Assembly: GCA_014549065.1 (NCBI GenBank)
Contig: JACDOX010000017.1
Span: forward strand, 6,378,808 to 6,442,807
Origin: Cardinalis cardinalis
Lineage: Eukaryota; Chordata; Aves; Passeriformes; Cardinalidae
Direction of reading: 5' to 3'
DNA length: 64,000 bases
Shown: positions 50,880 to 63,320 of the stretch, in pieces
Layout: the number at the start of each line of letters is the position of its first letter
Numbering within the stretch: position 1 is the stretch's first letter
The notes under the pieces: model-generated
What the model was told of the DNA's origin: nothing
Databases searched by the model: none
The model's input: only the letters and a program-made list of their open reading frames with translations
Position numbers and translations under genes: made by a program

Positions 50880-51210
50880 CAGGAATTTGTCCAAAAGAAA
50901 AACTCCCAGCATCTAACAGAAGAGACATTTCACAGATGTTAGTCAATTGATTAATTATGCAGTTGCAACGTAATAACCCCATACATGTGATTGGGGAATT
51001 GTAACTTGCAGTTCTTCAGCTGTTTGACACCATTTATTGATTAGAAAAACAGATTGCCATTCTCAGAATNGTAACATAATATTTTAATTACTGCCATATA
51101 TAACATCTGACTTTCAGCCCATTAGGATAAAATTATCCACATAGTGACGAAGTCCTCCTCACCCACAGCTCACAAAAGCTGATTTATCAGTGATGCCTAT
51201 TCAAGCATGA
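50880..51210. promoter_or_regulatory. Candidate conserved non-coding element
   Basis: Dense homeodomain-like cores (GTCAATTGATTAATTATG, TTTTAATTACTG, CCCATTAGGATAAAATTATC) occur with unusual mixed words (GCAACGTAATAACC, TGTGATTGGGGAATTG). It has no repeat or protein signature. The call is inferred from texture. Confidence 0.28.
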
Positions 51211-53998
51211 TTCTGCAGCCTTTTCCCCTACCAAATAAGTTTAATCTCTTTTTATCTCATTTTGCAATGGGAAGACTCAATCGAAGATGTTTATTAGAAG
51301 GAAAGTAGTTGGATGCTTTTTATTTCACAGTCCTTGTAGAAAGTTACGGAAAATTGAATAAAACACCTNTAACACAAATATTACAGAGGCAACAACCCCT
51401 ACATCACTAAATTGTCCCTTTTTTATGTTATTTACAAGAATCTGTCAATGGTGTTCATCCTACAGTATCTGATCCCCTTTGCTACAGAAAAGTAGAAATT
51501 ATTAATTTTCCAGTAGAGTTCAACAGTTACTAGCAATTCCATGCACAAAAGACTGCAAGAGACAGGGTTTTTAGTTTGCTTTATCAACATTTTATTGACT
51601 TTTTTTCCTCCTCCTCCCCTAGGATTGTTTAATGATCTGTGTGGGGAGAACTGATAAGTGAAATTTTAACGCTGAGAACAATGGACCTAATACCTCTCTA
51701 AGGAAGCTCTCCATGTCTTAAAGTGACACTGGTGCAGAATCCAATAANCCAGAACAATCCCAACAAGAGTGCTAGTCATTAGAGTGTGTTATAAAGGCAA
51801 CATTATAAACATCTTTACACAATACTCATATCTTTCTACAGAAGATCCACATGCAAAGGAAATAGGTAATATTTTGACATTAANTTAATATCTTACATTT
51901 AAGTTTCTTTTCTGTGACTAATCCTTCTGTGCAGCAATCAAGCAACCAAGTTGACATATATAAAAAACAGTTCCTTTNCTGCACTGGGATGACACATAGC
52001 AAGTTGAGCTACCAGAAACTAAGGTTTTCTAGCAACAAATACCTAAAAAACTTTAATTCCTATCATTCAGAAACAGCAAAGACTAAGGGAAAAGAGTAAG
52101 AAGGCATCAGTGTGCGACAGTGGTTTCTAGGAATATAATCTACTTTCAGCATGTGTGTACCACCCTGTGAAAAATAAAAGTGTGTATTGTAACTGTGCAA
52201 TTCACATCACAGAGGACCCTTAAAATAACCAGGTCTTAAGAGAGAACATTGTCCATTNCCATATTGTACCAGTAGTCAAGCAGAAACCTATCTCAAATTT
52301 CATCTCTAAAACACAGGGTGAACTATCACCATTTCATTCCTCAAAGGAGATGCTGGCATATGGACAACCTGTGTGAGAGGTTTCAAGGCAGCACAGGTGT
52401 ACAAGTGTTGCAATTCCATATGCTGTGTGTGAATGAGACATTTGAACAGTAAAGCTGATTTAAGCACAAGAACNGGAAGAGAATCTCAATTATTTGACAC
52501 GTTCCAATTCCAAGTCATTCTNATTTTGAGTGTATTATGGAAGTCCAGTCTCCTATTGGAAAAGTATTGTTTATACTGATACTGCNCTGAGAATATTCTC
52601 ATGTGGCACATTTCTCTGAATGTGCTCTGTCACCCATTTACCCATTTGTCCTTTAGATAATCCAACACACCAATTTCCCCCAGCTCTTTGCTTGTTAAAT
52701 TCTTTGCTTGTTAACTGAGCAGCCAGAGGGTGTTATCTTAAGGCAGCATAAAGGAGACTGCAGCTTGCATTTTTAACCAGTAATGTTCTTCTGTACACTT
52801 GGACTCCCCCATTCTCANCTCACTACTTGTAATCCCACAACAGCCATAATCACAAAAGATCAGAATCTGGAAACTGAAGAGAAGTCAAGGAAACCAAGAA
52901 ATACACACTGTTTGTGTCAGTTTGCACTCTTGATAGCAAGGGAGATGAGCACTGAGCTTCTAGAACCAGGTACCAGAACTTGGAAAATCTCCTATCTGTC
53001 TCTCTTCAAGGTAAAATAAAAACCCCAAACTTAACAGAAACATATTACACCATTTTTACTAACCTTGGTTTCCTGGTGCAATTCTGCATCAGAAAACTAA
53101 AACTTCCAGATTTGTGATAGGTTTTTTGCCTTTCAATTTAAAAACCATAAAATTGCCTCCCTGAGCACTCCTACCATGCAGAAAGAATGCCCTTAAAACC
53201 AGATTTATCTTTAGTGGCACTCCTCATCAAAAAGGGATGGGGGGAGTTATTTTGTTTTCTTGAAGAGTATCATGAATTTTACTGGTAAAGGATTCTCTGT
53301 TACAAGTTCTTGGATTGAAATGTATGTCCCACGGGCGTATAGAAATCAGAAAGCGGGCAATGCTCAATGACCATGGGATGAGAACAGAGTTTAAGAAGCA
53401 TACAAAGGCTGTTATATAACCTATTAATTCAAAGACTTTACAGCATTTTCTGCTCTGTTGGGTACAAATGAAAGGAAAAATTACCTATTCCAAGCCTGCA
53501 AGGCTCACAATCCCTAAAAAGGGCTGGCAGAATCTATTCTGGGAGATAGTGTTCATGTAACCAAGGGGGACAGTTACTTCTCTGCTGAAAATTCCAGCTG
53601 GAATTGAAATGGAGAAATAATTCTGTTCTTTCTGGAACCAAACTCTGCTCTACAATGATGAATTTTCAGCCACTCTCCATGTAATTTTCGCTCACTAGAA
53701 ATGAAACTCACCACCAAAAAATTCTGCTTTTGTCACTGAGATTGATTTTAGGCTGGACTCTACTTTAGCAAAGGTGGAACCTTACAGGTCTTTGGACTTA
53801 TGATCTGTCTTCATGGAAGGCAGATGAGAAGTAACATCAGGGACAGTTTTATTCCACAGAAAGAGAAGGAGCTTAGAAATNACTAAATAAATACAAAGAG
53901 AAACCAAAGTAAATGTTCTGACCTGCAGTGCTGTGCTTAGTTGGTCACTAAATCTTTTCTTCCTAGTATAAGGAAATCACAATTACCACTCAAAAATT
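51211..53998. other. No gene seen
   Basis: About 2.8 kb of AT-rich unique sequence; nothing recognised. Confidence 0.5.
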
Positions 53999-54048
53999 TG
54001 TCCTGGTTTTGGCTGGGATAGTTTTAATTTTCTTCCCAGTAGTTGGTA
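53999..54048 (+). mobile_element. 5' terminal fragment of the avian ERV LTR family
   Basis: TGTCCTGGTTTTGGCTGGGA, then TAGTTTTAATTTTCTTCCC and AGTAGTTGG, match the first ~50 bases of the LTR at 19455-19769 in the same orientation. The similarity then stops abruptly, so this is a truncated remnant. Confidence 0.75.
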
Positions 54049-56580
54049 AAGNGCTTCGTATGCCCTTTCAACACAGACAAGCATCTAGGCCCTTGCAAGT
54101 GTGCCACAAGTCTCTTTTTTTTTAAATCAGACAAGAGCAAAAAAGCCTTGTTTATTGAAATGTTCATCCCTGTAACATTTCTTCTACAAGGCCAAGGTGA
54201 TACCTGCAGTATACAAGTTTCACCATGACTTATATNTGTCTTAAATAAAACCTTCACAGTAGCATGGAAGCAAGTCTGCCACATCTCACACCTATTTGGC
54301 TTACATATATTTGCACCTGCTAGGNAAGGCAATAAAATGCTTCCTACATCCCAAACAGGAGTTCACAAATCACATCATGTGAACGAGCAGAGAGCTCCCC
54401 TGGGTGACTGAGCATCCCAGGTACGACAGGAACTGTTTCTGCAACAAGCTCCACAGCAGCTCTCAAACAAAGCATTGTCAGGAACCANTGCCTAAAGTTA
54501 CCCTGCAGCCTTCTCCACCCTCAGAAAGATTACACACACACACATTCAGTTTAAACATTCTCAGGATCAAGAAAGAGAATTATTAACCACAAGAAATAAA
54601 ACCAAAGCCTAAGCAAAATCCACAACTCNGGCCCCAAAATGTTCCTGTTTACATGTTTTACTCTAGTAACACATCTAACTCCACAGTACACGAAAAGAGA
54701 GAGAAGAGCATCTGGAAATTCAGAGCAATGGGCCTTACAAATGCTTTCTACATTACATTTGTGTTAATATTTTGAAAACTTAATTCAGCCATGCCATTAA
54801 CAATTTAAGATAATTTTAGTTGCTTTTATGTCAACTTTCACAATTAGTCTGATCAGGTAGCATGAGAGCATACTTGTTATNGAAGCACACTCCTTCATTT
54901 CAAGAAGTAATTGCCAACACATTCCCCTACTCCATAAATAAAGCTTTTCTTTTTTTCCAGACTCAATCCCTGCAGTGAAATGGCACACAGATGACAGCAC
55001 TCAATTAAGTTCAGAATTAATGTAGCATGAAAGCACAGTCTTACCGAGAAGGCCAAGTGAAATTGAACAGGAGGATTGCAGGTATTTTCACCATATTTTA
55101 CTGCAAATGATCACTCATTTTTCCTGCCATGGAACAGGTTAGTAGGGCAATAGTCAATAAAGGGGTTCTTTGGAAAGCAAGGGGTTGCATTGTACTCTTT
55201 AACATATTAATTCAGATCTAGTTCTTAGCATTCGCCAATGACCGAGTTGACGCACACACCNGTGTGGTTGTCAAATAAGGTACTTCTGAGAAGAAATCTG
55301 ATTTTTCAACCATCTTTATGGGTAAGTGGATAACTCTCCAAACTATTTGTGAATCGTTTCCTTTCATTGCATGATGAGCTCTCTGGTAATTTATGTACAT
55401 GTGTACATACTTATACACATATTTAAAATATNTGCATATATATGATATATTTTTTGTGGATCAGCTAACTGACATGGTTTCAGACACTGACCTTGTGAAA
55501 GAGCTAAATTATAAATTGTGTTGGCTGAAAGTTATTATTCCTGTCTCAAGAAAACTGATGGGGATGTGAAGGGGAGCAAATGTGCCTAAGGTCAAAACAG
55601 GAGAGTTAAATTTTGGGAAACTGAAAACAAAAATGTAAAAAAGGACTTAAAATTGCTCTGGATAATTTTGACTCAATCTATTTAAACATACCTATCTACC
55701 TTATTTTTTTTAAATAATTCAAAATGGACCACTGAATATATTAATATATTTTATCAATATGAAACTAGACACGTTTAAAATTAAATTAATATAGGAAAAA
55801 CATTTCAGCTGTGAGAAGTGTTTTGAAAAATGTGGTGTCCAAAACNATCCTTTTTTTCTGTGAAGTTTCAGGTCTAACTATTCCCATTCCTCCNCCAAAA
55901 ACACTTCATTCTTTTATTTTCAGTCAGCAAGAGGATCTAGCAATCATCTGTCAAAACCACAATCAGACCAGACTTCACAGTCATTACTGCTCTACATACA
56001 GGTAGNTAGTAAATAGAATATCTAGAATTTCAATACTAATTACACACAATTCTCCTTGGTTTGAATGTNCCTAGGAAAACTACAAATGTGTTGATTAGCA
56101 TATTAGTGTCTCCAAAACCCATGAAAAAACTTCTCTCCCCCCACACTGTGTTCTGCCACAATCAGTGCACTAAACNTGATTTTAAAGCACAGATCTTTCT
56201 CAGATTTCTGAACTTCCCAAGGAAAAGGTCAAACTCTTTGAGGGATGTTTTTAAAGTTCAGTGTTCTCCACCTTGTTTTCCCTAGCACCCACTCTTTTTC
56301 TTCAACTGCAGGGCTGTTTGGTATCTGATAACAGCTCTGTCATCTTCCTGAAGGCATTTATAGGACCTTTGAATTTCAAGTGGTACCAGGAACCTCTCTT
56401 GCTGAAATCATGGCACCATCAATTTTTTTTGTCCCCAGGGGTAAAAGGAAAATCAGTGATACCAAAAGGGAATATAATATTTAAGAGCTCTATTGAAATT
56501 TTTCAGACAGGAGCTTTTTTATCTTCACTAAAATTTCAGAGCCAAGATAATTTGAAGCACAGTGTGGTGAATTAGAGACT
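54049..56580. other. No gene seen
   Basis: AT-rich sequence after the LTR fragment, with an ACACAC run at 54532-54543 and TA-rich DNA near 55430-55450. Confidence 0.5.
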
Positions 56581-56870
56581 GACAGGTTAAAATAATTGAA
56601 AGAGAGCTGGAGTTTTTTGCTGCTGCAGGAGAAGTCCTGTGCTGTGCCATGCATCCAATCAGCAAGCAGAGACCCAATATTTACTATCAATCAACATTAC
56701 AAGCATTTAATGAAAAGTTTCATAACGGAAAGGTTGAGTGAGCTGAGACGGATCATTTCCATTAACCAACTCCTCTCCAGAACCTACAGCTCCATTATGA
56801 ACCAGCAGTCTCCAATTATTTCAAAGCTCAGTTTCCTCATATTAAAAATATTTTCTGCAGCACATTAAAA
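56581..56870. promoter_or_regulatory. Candidate conserved non-coding element
   Basis: Non-repetitive block with CATGCATCCAATCAGCAAGC, TACTATCAATCAACATT and CATTTAATGAAAAG. A frame is open over 56596-56868, but its translation has no recognised domain. The texture suggests constraint; alignment would decide between an enhancer, an exon and neutral DNA. Confidence 0.25.
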
Positions 56871-57193
56871 AGAACAGCAAAAATCTAACTTTCTTGCATT
56901 TTCAGTAAAGCAGAAGAAGTGAATTGGGACAAAAGGAGTTCCTTTGCTTTTTTTTGTTGTGTGTATGTTTTAACAGGGGTGACCTGGAAAAGAGCTGAGA
57001 AAGATACCAAGAAAAGAATAGCATAAAGCACTTGAACCTGTCAAGCCCGATGTGATTGACAATAATTTCTTAATTAATCCAAGTAAAACACAGGACCTAT
57101 ATTTCTATAAAAACCATTTCATTGGCAGAAGAATTTACCTCTGGATTGCGTACCTGGCAAAGGGAGTAACAACAGGTCCCTTACTCATTATAT
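56871..57193. other. No gene seen
   Basis: AT-rich sequence upstream of LTR-like copy B. Confidence 0.5.
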
Positions 57194-57508
57194 TGTCACT
57201 TCTTGTCATCTTATTGCAGGGGCTCCATACTGCTGCCTCCTTATCACAAAAGTTCCATACCTTCTTGGTGTTTCTCGTGGGCAGCTCCTCAGAGCACTGA
57301 CTCCTTGTTTACAAAGCAGCCAACTGACTCCAGCTCCCCTCTCAACCCCACCCCACTCTTTTACAGCATCTTTGTCTCATTGGTTACAGCTGTGGCCTGT
57401 TAAAGTCAGGCCTGCTCCTAATCTTTGNTAATTGGCCCAGCTGCAACTCCTTAGGGGTAAGATTACTTTCTACACTATCTTTATTTTCTTATACTCTATC
57501 CCCCTACA
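57194..57508 (+). mobile_element. Solo LTR-like element, copy B
   Basis: This is the same family as 5240-5537. It begins TGTCACTTCTTGTCATC and ends CCCCCTACA, with shared blocks such as TTATTGCAGGGGCTCCATAC, GGGCAGCTCCTCAGAGCACT, CTCAACCCCACCCCACTC and ATTGGCCCAGCTGCA. It retains bases missing from copy A near the 5' end. Flanks show only a weak TATA match (57189-57192 and 57509-57512), so the target duplication is uncertain. There are no internal retroviral genes. Confidence 0.65.
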
Positions 57509-60500
57509 TATACCTGCTTGCTTTCTAAGATAGGAATATGTGAAGTTTTCAAACATTAAATGAATGTGACTCACCTAACTGAATTTACCCCTTATTAGAA
57601 GCCCTTTAAACTTAACTGAGGGCATGCAGGAAAATGGAAAACCTTCAAAGCAATCTAATGTACAACACAGTTGTATCAGGCACCTACTAACTTCAGCTTT
57701 CAAAGCAGACTGCTGGTGTCAGGGTCTGAGTCTGCATTCAGCTGGATGTGTCTGGAAGTCATCCGTGTCCACATGTTATAGACAACTCACAGTATGCACA
57801 TCCACATTCATTGGTACACATCTCTTCTCCAGAAACTCACATTCTCTTACTCATATGCTCCATTTATTCATTGATGTATTAAATAAGAAAAGGGTCCTTG
57901 AGAATAAAGTGAAGGCTGCTGGAAGGCAAGAACATAATCCAGAAGGGGAACTAACTGTATAGGTACCCAGAGAAAGCCAAAACTCAAGCAGCAGCTCATG
58001 TCCACAAACATGAACTGTGATCAGTATCCTGTCTGCATTACAAATTAGATGTTTGCCTAAGCTATCTAGACCACAAAAGTTTTTGAATTATTGTCTTCAT
58101 ATATTTTCCTCACTCTTTTTGGCAAGAAGGAACATTTGAAGGACTCANACAGACATTAGTCAAAAGATTGATGCTGTCTGTTCTTGGCTAGAGTTTATGC
58201 AATGACATTAGAAAGAACTTTTAGAAATATGTCTGGCATCAAGGTGAATAATCAAGNGGTTTAAATGCTATTCTATACTTAATAATACAATTTTATTAAT
58301 ACATGTATTTGAAACAAAACTAATACAAGTCCATATAGAATATATTAGCAAAAATTCTATAACCTAATTATCATTTAGATTTGTAAGAACATCATTGACA
58401 TAATTTTAGGGATGACAGTGAGGTGAGCAAGCTATGAAAAGATTAATTGGGGTCAGTCTTGACCAGATGTGTATTTTCCTTCATTTATTACANAAGAAAA
58501 TTCACATAATTCAGTCATGTTTATGGTTATTTTAGAAGGAAGTAAAGAGGGAGAATGATTTTTCAAAATACAAATGCTTAGGCTGTATCTTCATTTTCAT
58601 TAAGCGTGTCATTAAGGGGAACGAAAAGCAAGATAGATGTACTAGTCCAGGAGAATCAAAGTGAAGGAATAGAACAACTCTATTCACTAGTTCAGCAAGT
58701 CTAGAGGAAGAGCAAATTAATTAATATTTCAGGTTATTTTAATGTTATTAGTAATGCAGAAGAACAGCTAAAAATAATTTTATAAAGTTTACTGCTATAT
58801 TTATCTTCAAAAATATTGGATATTTGTCTAAAATATCCCCAGACCCACAAAGAATCATTTGAAATTATTGATTTTGGTAGTAGCATCAAATACCTAATAA
58901 AAGTTAATATTCTGAAAGAATGGAGGGTGCCAGGGAGAAGAGAAACAAATATACCAGACACCTGAAAATGCCTGGGTTCTTGCAACTCTTCAGCAGTCTT
59001 TTTTTTTCTTTCTCAGCCATTCTGTGGGGATCCTGGGCATGCTAGTGGGGCACACCAACTAACTTCAGCCCTTATTTCTACTTGTCAAGAAAAATATTCT
59101 GGTTAAAATAGCATTATTTCACACACAGACCATGAGACCCACTTAACCATCTAAAGCTTGACCTGATGTGGCAGAATCTTTTCAAACAGAAAAATGATGT
59201 CTCTATCTCAAAGATAGTAAGAATGGTACAAAACCTAAACACTGGGTTTTACTTGATTGCTCCTTTCCATCCTTTGAGATCAGGATGACCAACCAGAAGG
59301 TCTGACACGGCCCTTCTGGGTGATGGTTTCCCCTCTAATAGCCTCTACAGTGCATTTTCTACTGCACTTTCAGAGTGCAGTAAATGAGCTTGGTCTCAGG
59401 ACAGTTACCTACATTTTCTGTAAAAAGGGTATTTTCAAAACTAACTGCCAGCAGGCAGCTGCAAGGACAAAATTGGTCTGTCTGAAGCTCCTTCCAGCTC
59501 TCTAGCNGCAAATGTGAAATACTATAATTCCTCCCCATATATTTCTGGCTATTATTTTTTATTGGACTCATTATAGCTGTGTCCCAAGAAAAATAGGGCT
59601 CATCAGGTAACAGAAACCAGGCAAAAGAAATAATAATTTCTAGGAACCCTGGGCATTAATCTTACTCAAGGTTTAATACTGCACTGCTCCTTCTGCTTTA
59701 AGAAAAGCAAAGCACTGTGAACACAGATATACTCACACACAAGCTGTGACTTTCCAAAGCAGACAATTCATATTGNAAGAAGAAGGGGAGTGGCAGGTGC
59801 AAACTAATTGAAAATAAGAATTCCAAAATGGTGGTACCTTTAAAATATTTTTGTTTAAAATCCTTACATGTGCANGGGAAAGGTGGGAGTGGCTTCATGA
59901 TGATTCTGCCTCAGCTGGTACCAGGTTCTGTGTTAAGTGCAGACAGTTACAGCAACTCTTACAAACAAAGCAAAAACAAAGGTTTCTACAATTTCCTCAA
60001 CTTTGCTTTGTAACAGAGCACATCTACTTCAGGTCAGGCATCAGCCACTGTGTTCCCAAGTACTACATGTTCTCAGCTTTTAAATGTGGCACTTTCTTAT
60101 GGTTTTAATAAAAAAAGGTCTTTAGCAGCCATGAATCCCTAAAGATTGTTTTTTAAAAAGTGTATTTTTCTACACTAGGCAAGAAGGTTTCACAATTTAT
60201 CCATCTTTATCACCATATGGTCACTTTTTCAATGCATTCTAATTAGGACTACATCCTAATTAGATCCATATCTTAGCAGTCACTATTGTGCTGTGGGTCT
60301 GCTCACCAAGACCGCTCTCCCCAGTTTGTTTTCAGAGGAAGCTCTAAATGCTGAAGCTGAGAAATATGTATTTCATCAGCTGAATATTTTTCAGCATTTT
60401 TCTGGTCTATCACCTGAAGAGAAACCAGTTGCAAATCAGAGTAAGATGATACTNCTCTTTCTGAGGTCTGAACACATTGTAGGGTGTGATTAGAAGTAGT

Positions 60501-63183
60501 GCAGTAGAATACAAGTGGTTCCTAGAGATTTCCTTTCTAAAAGCACTGTCCTTCTTTCCTNCACACATGGGGATAATGAGTTTTCACAGAAAACTCTCAG
60601 ATAAAGTTTTCCAGACCTGTCTCTANGGCACTATACCTTCCTGCTGGGTCATTGCTTCAAGTTTTGAATTCATCCATTTGGTTGGTGGATGGAAAGAAAA
60701 AAAAAAACAGGAGTAAAGAGAAAAAGCAAGGAAGAACAGACATGTAGGAAAATTACTTAATTCTATTCTTCACCCATNCCTAGCTGTATCTACAACATTT
60801 ATGAGACTGGAGCTAACAAATCCAAGCAGAAAGACAAGCTGCATCACTGCTAAACAAGGAAATTCAGATGACAGTTGCTGAAAAGTGCTCAGCTGCTCAG
60901 ACAAGGTTTCTAGGACAAATGCAGTGCACCTACAACAACCCAGCAATTTCAGTCTAGCTCTGGAGCGTCAGCAATACATGACAAAGCACACCAACAAAAC
61001 CTAAGTACAGGTACCATGTCCTCAGCTTCTCACAGAGAGCTTCCAACTCTGTAGTAAGCCCACAGCTGCCCTGTGATCCAGCATTCACACCTCACCATGA
61101 ACACAAGGAAGTCAGCAGTAATGGAAATAAAGCAATTAGATGTGGAGAGAGGCTCATGCTGCCTTTACAGAGCACCCTGAGCAGATTTCATGAGTGAGAA
61201 GAGCCTGACACTTCCCTTAGCAGTGCCTGGTTTTCTTACATGAAATATAGGGAGGGATAATAAGTAAAAATACACTTTTTTTTTTGAGTACAGTATTTGT
61301 AAACCTACTAAACTTTTTGGTATAATGGTTGGATTTTATGTGCAAACACACTCAAAATTGTATTATAAATTACGGGAGGTTGAATTTTGGTTGGACTGTT
61401 TTGTTGCCTTGTCTTGGCGGGACTTCTTTTTCCAAAGTTACGATGTTTCTTTTGCCTTCTACCCTCACACCTTTGTCTAAAGTTCTTAAGTGCCATAAAA
61501 AGNATTTACATGCCTTTAAATGAACTATACATTTCACACTGCAATACTTAATCCTCCATGATATTGAGAAAATGCACTCTGTTCTTTGAAGGTAGCAGTA
61601 CATCTCACGTGTTATTACTAGAAAAGGTCATGAAAAGATCAATACATGCCTTGTGCTTACATATCTTACTAGAGAAAATTGTCCTTTACAAGCAATATTA
61701 AAAAATCTCCCCNAGAAAGAAGCAGAATCATAAGGAATAAAAGTGGTAATTAACAGAAGGCAGATGGAATGCCTTGAACTTTCAAGGTTTGATCCTGTGC
61801 AGCCTAAGAGGAGATAACAGCCAGAATAGATGCTTAACACCAAGCACAGATGTAAGCAGAGCTGACTAAGAACAGTGAGGGGAGGGGTTGATCTGCGTGG
61901 TTACTTACTGAGAAGAGGATGAGAATATAAGCAGTAAATTAAGCAAAATCAATTCTTCCCAATACCCTATCCATGCATTTTTTCTAATTTTGGCATAATT
62001 CCCTGCTCTAAGCACTAACAGCATCTCAGTGCCAGTGAAGATTTTACTCATTCACAAAGGAAACCTGATAACAAATATAATTTAAAGTTGTGGTGCAAAT
62101 CACCAGTTGGCCCAAAGTTTATTTTTATGATTTTTTGCTACTGCTGTTATTCTATAACTTCATTTTTGGTTTGGGGTAGGTGAGCATAACAATCAACATT
62201 TCTCTATTGTATCCAAGGCCTTGCAAAGATTTGCCATTATAGATAGCATTTAAAATCCATTCCTTTCTGTCATTTAAAATTTGTCAGCCAAAATGTTCAT
62301 GCTTATCACAGCTTCCTTCTTGCATGGCTTTGACCACCGTGAAATCTGCATCATTGCTGTCCTCTTCATGTACAGAAAAGTGAGGTACAAAACAAACCAA
62401 GTCTGAGATCCAAGAGGGATTTTTGTTTTGAAACTTGGAGTTACTACAATGCAGAATCTGAGCCNAAATTTTAACCATAGGCTCATGATTATTATAGGCT
62501 TCGCTTATTGCCTGAACTCCTCCAATAAATTGGTTTCCAACATCCCAAAATGTCCATCTGCCAAGGGCTTGGTTTCTACACATGCACATCAGGTAGGTGA
62601 GGAAGACACCAAAGAATCCAGAACTTTGCATTTGTATCTTGTTAAAACACATAAGGCAAAGTAATTCTAGCTATTTTAACTGAGGGCCTAGCAGACATTC
62701 CCACAGTACACTGAGTAAGTTTAACTNCATGCTATAAGTAAGGTTTATCATCAGCTTCAACTCCAGTGATATTGCCCCATTCACCCATTTTTAGGATATC
62801 CTAGCAATGAGAACAGTCACCCAAAAGAGGTGATAACTCTTGTTCTGAATATATTCAGAAGTGATTTTATAAGACTCATCACTAGAAAAACTGATTTCTC
62901 CCTACAGCTCATGAAATGCCCTGCATTCCTTTTCCATTCACTCTGTTTGAATCCTAAGCNTCCTTTTTGAATCCTCAGAGAACAGACCAACTTCAGCAGG
63001 AGAGACTGATAATATCTCCACATAGAACAGCCTCCAGTCACACACAGCACAGCTCCAGTGAGGATGGGGGCAGAGCCCTCGCCAGTCAGAGGCAAGGAGG
63101 ACAACANTAGCAACCTGCATATTGTGCACATCACTAGTCAATCCTGTTTCACAAAGGAAAACTGTTAAATAACTTAGTATTTT
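57509..63183. other. No gene seen; long AT-rich stretch
   Basis: About 5.7 kb without a supported gene or transposon. It contains T or A runs near 59001, 60699 and 61277. Open frames, including a 122-codon minus-strand frame at 62284-62652, carry no known motif. Confidence 0.5.
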
Positions 63184-63320
63184 GCTATAGTGGCATGAGG
63201 CTTTGTTAGGGTTTCTTGGGCGGTTGGTTGTATTTTGGGAGGGCGGTGGTTGTTTAGTTGGGTTGTTTGGTTTTTGGTGAGTTTTTTTGGTTTGTTTTGT
63301 TTTGTTCTTTTTTCATTAAT
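63184..63320. repeat. G/T-rich low-complexity tract
   Basis: The plus strand is almost free of A and C from about 63206 to 63310, made of GGTTG, GTTTGG and TTTTG units. Several GG/GGG runs occur, so a G-quadruplex is conceivable. Strand-asymmetric simple sequence. Confidence 0.8.

Noticed and set aside
53590..53605. Perfect 16-bp palindrome AATTCCAGCTGGAATT
   Set aside because: About one perfect 16-bp palindrome is expected by chance in 64 kb.
55392..55409. TATGTACA-TG-TGTACATA hairpin
   Set aside because: Short and in TA/CA-rich sequence, so chance is sufficient.
61120..61140. Third copy of the repeat at 8235-8530 (shared CAGTAATGGAAATA)
   Set aside because: Similarity is limited to about 14 bases and does not extend.
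62284..62652. 122-codon ATG-initiated minus-strand frame as an exon
   Set aside because: The peptide matches no family I recognise and no promoter or splice evidence supports it; treated as chance.
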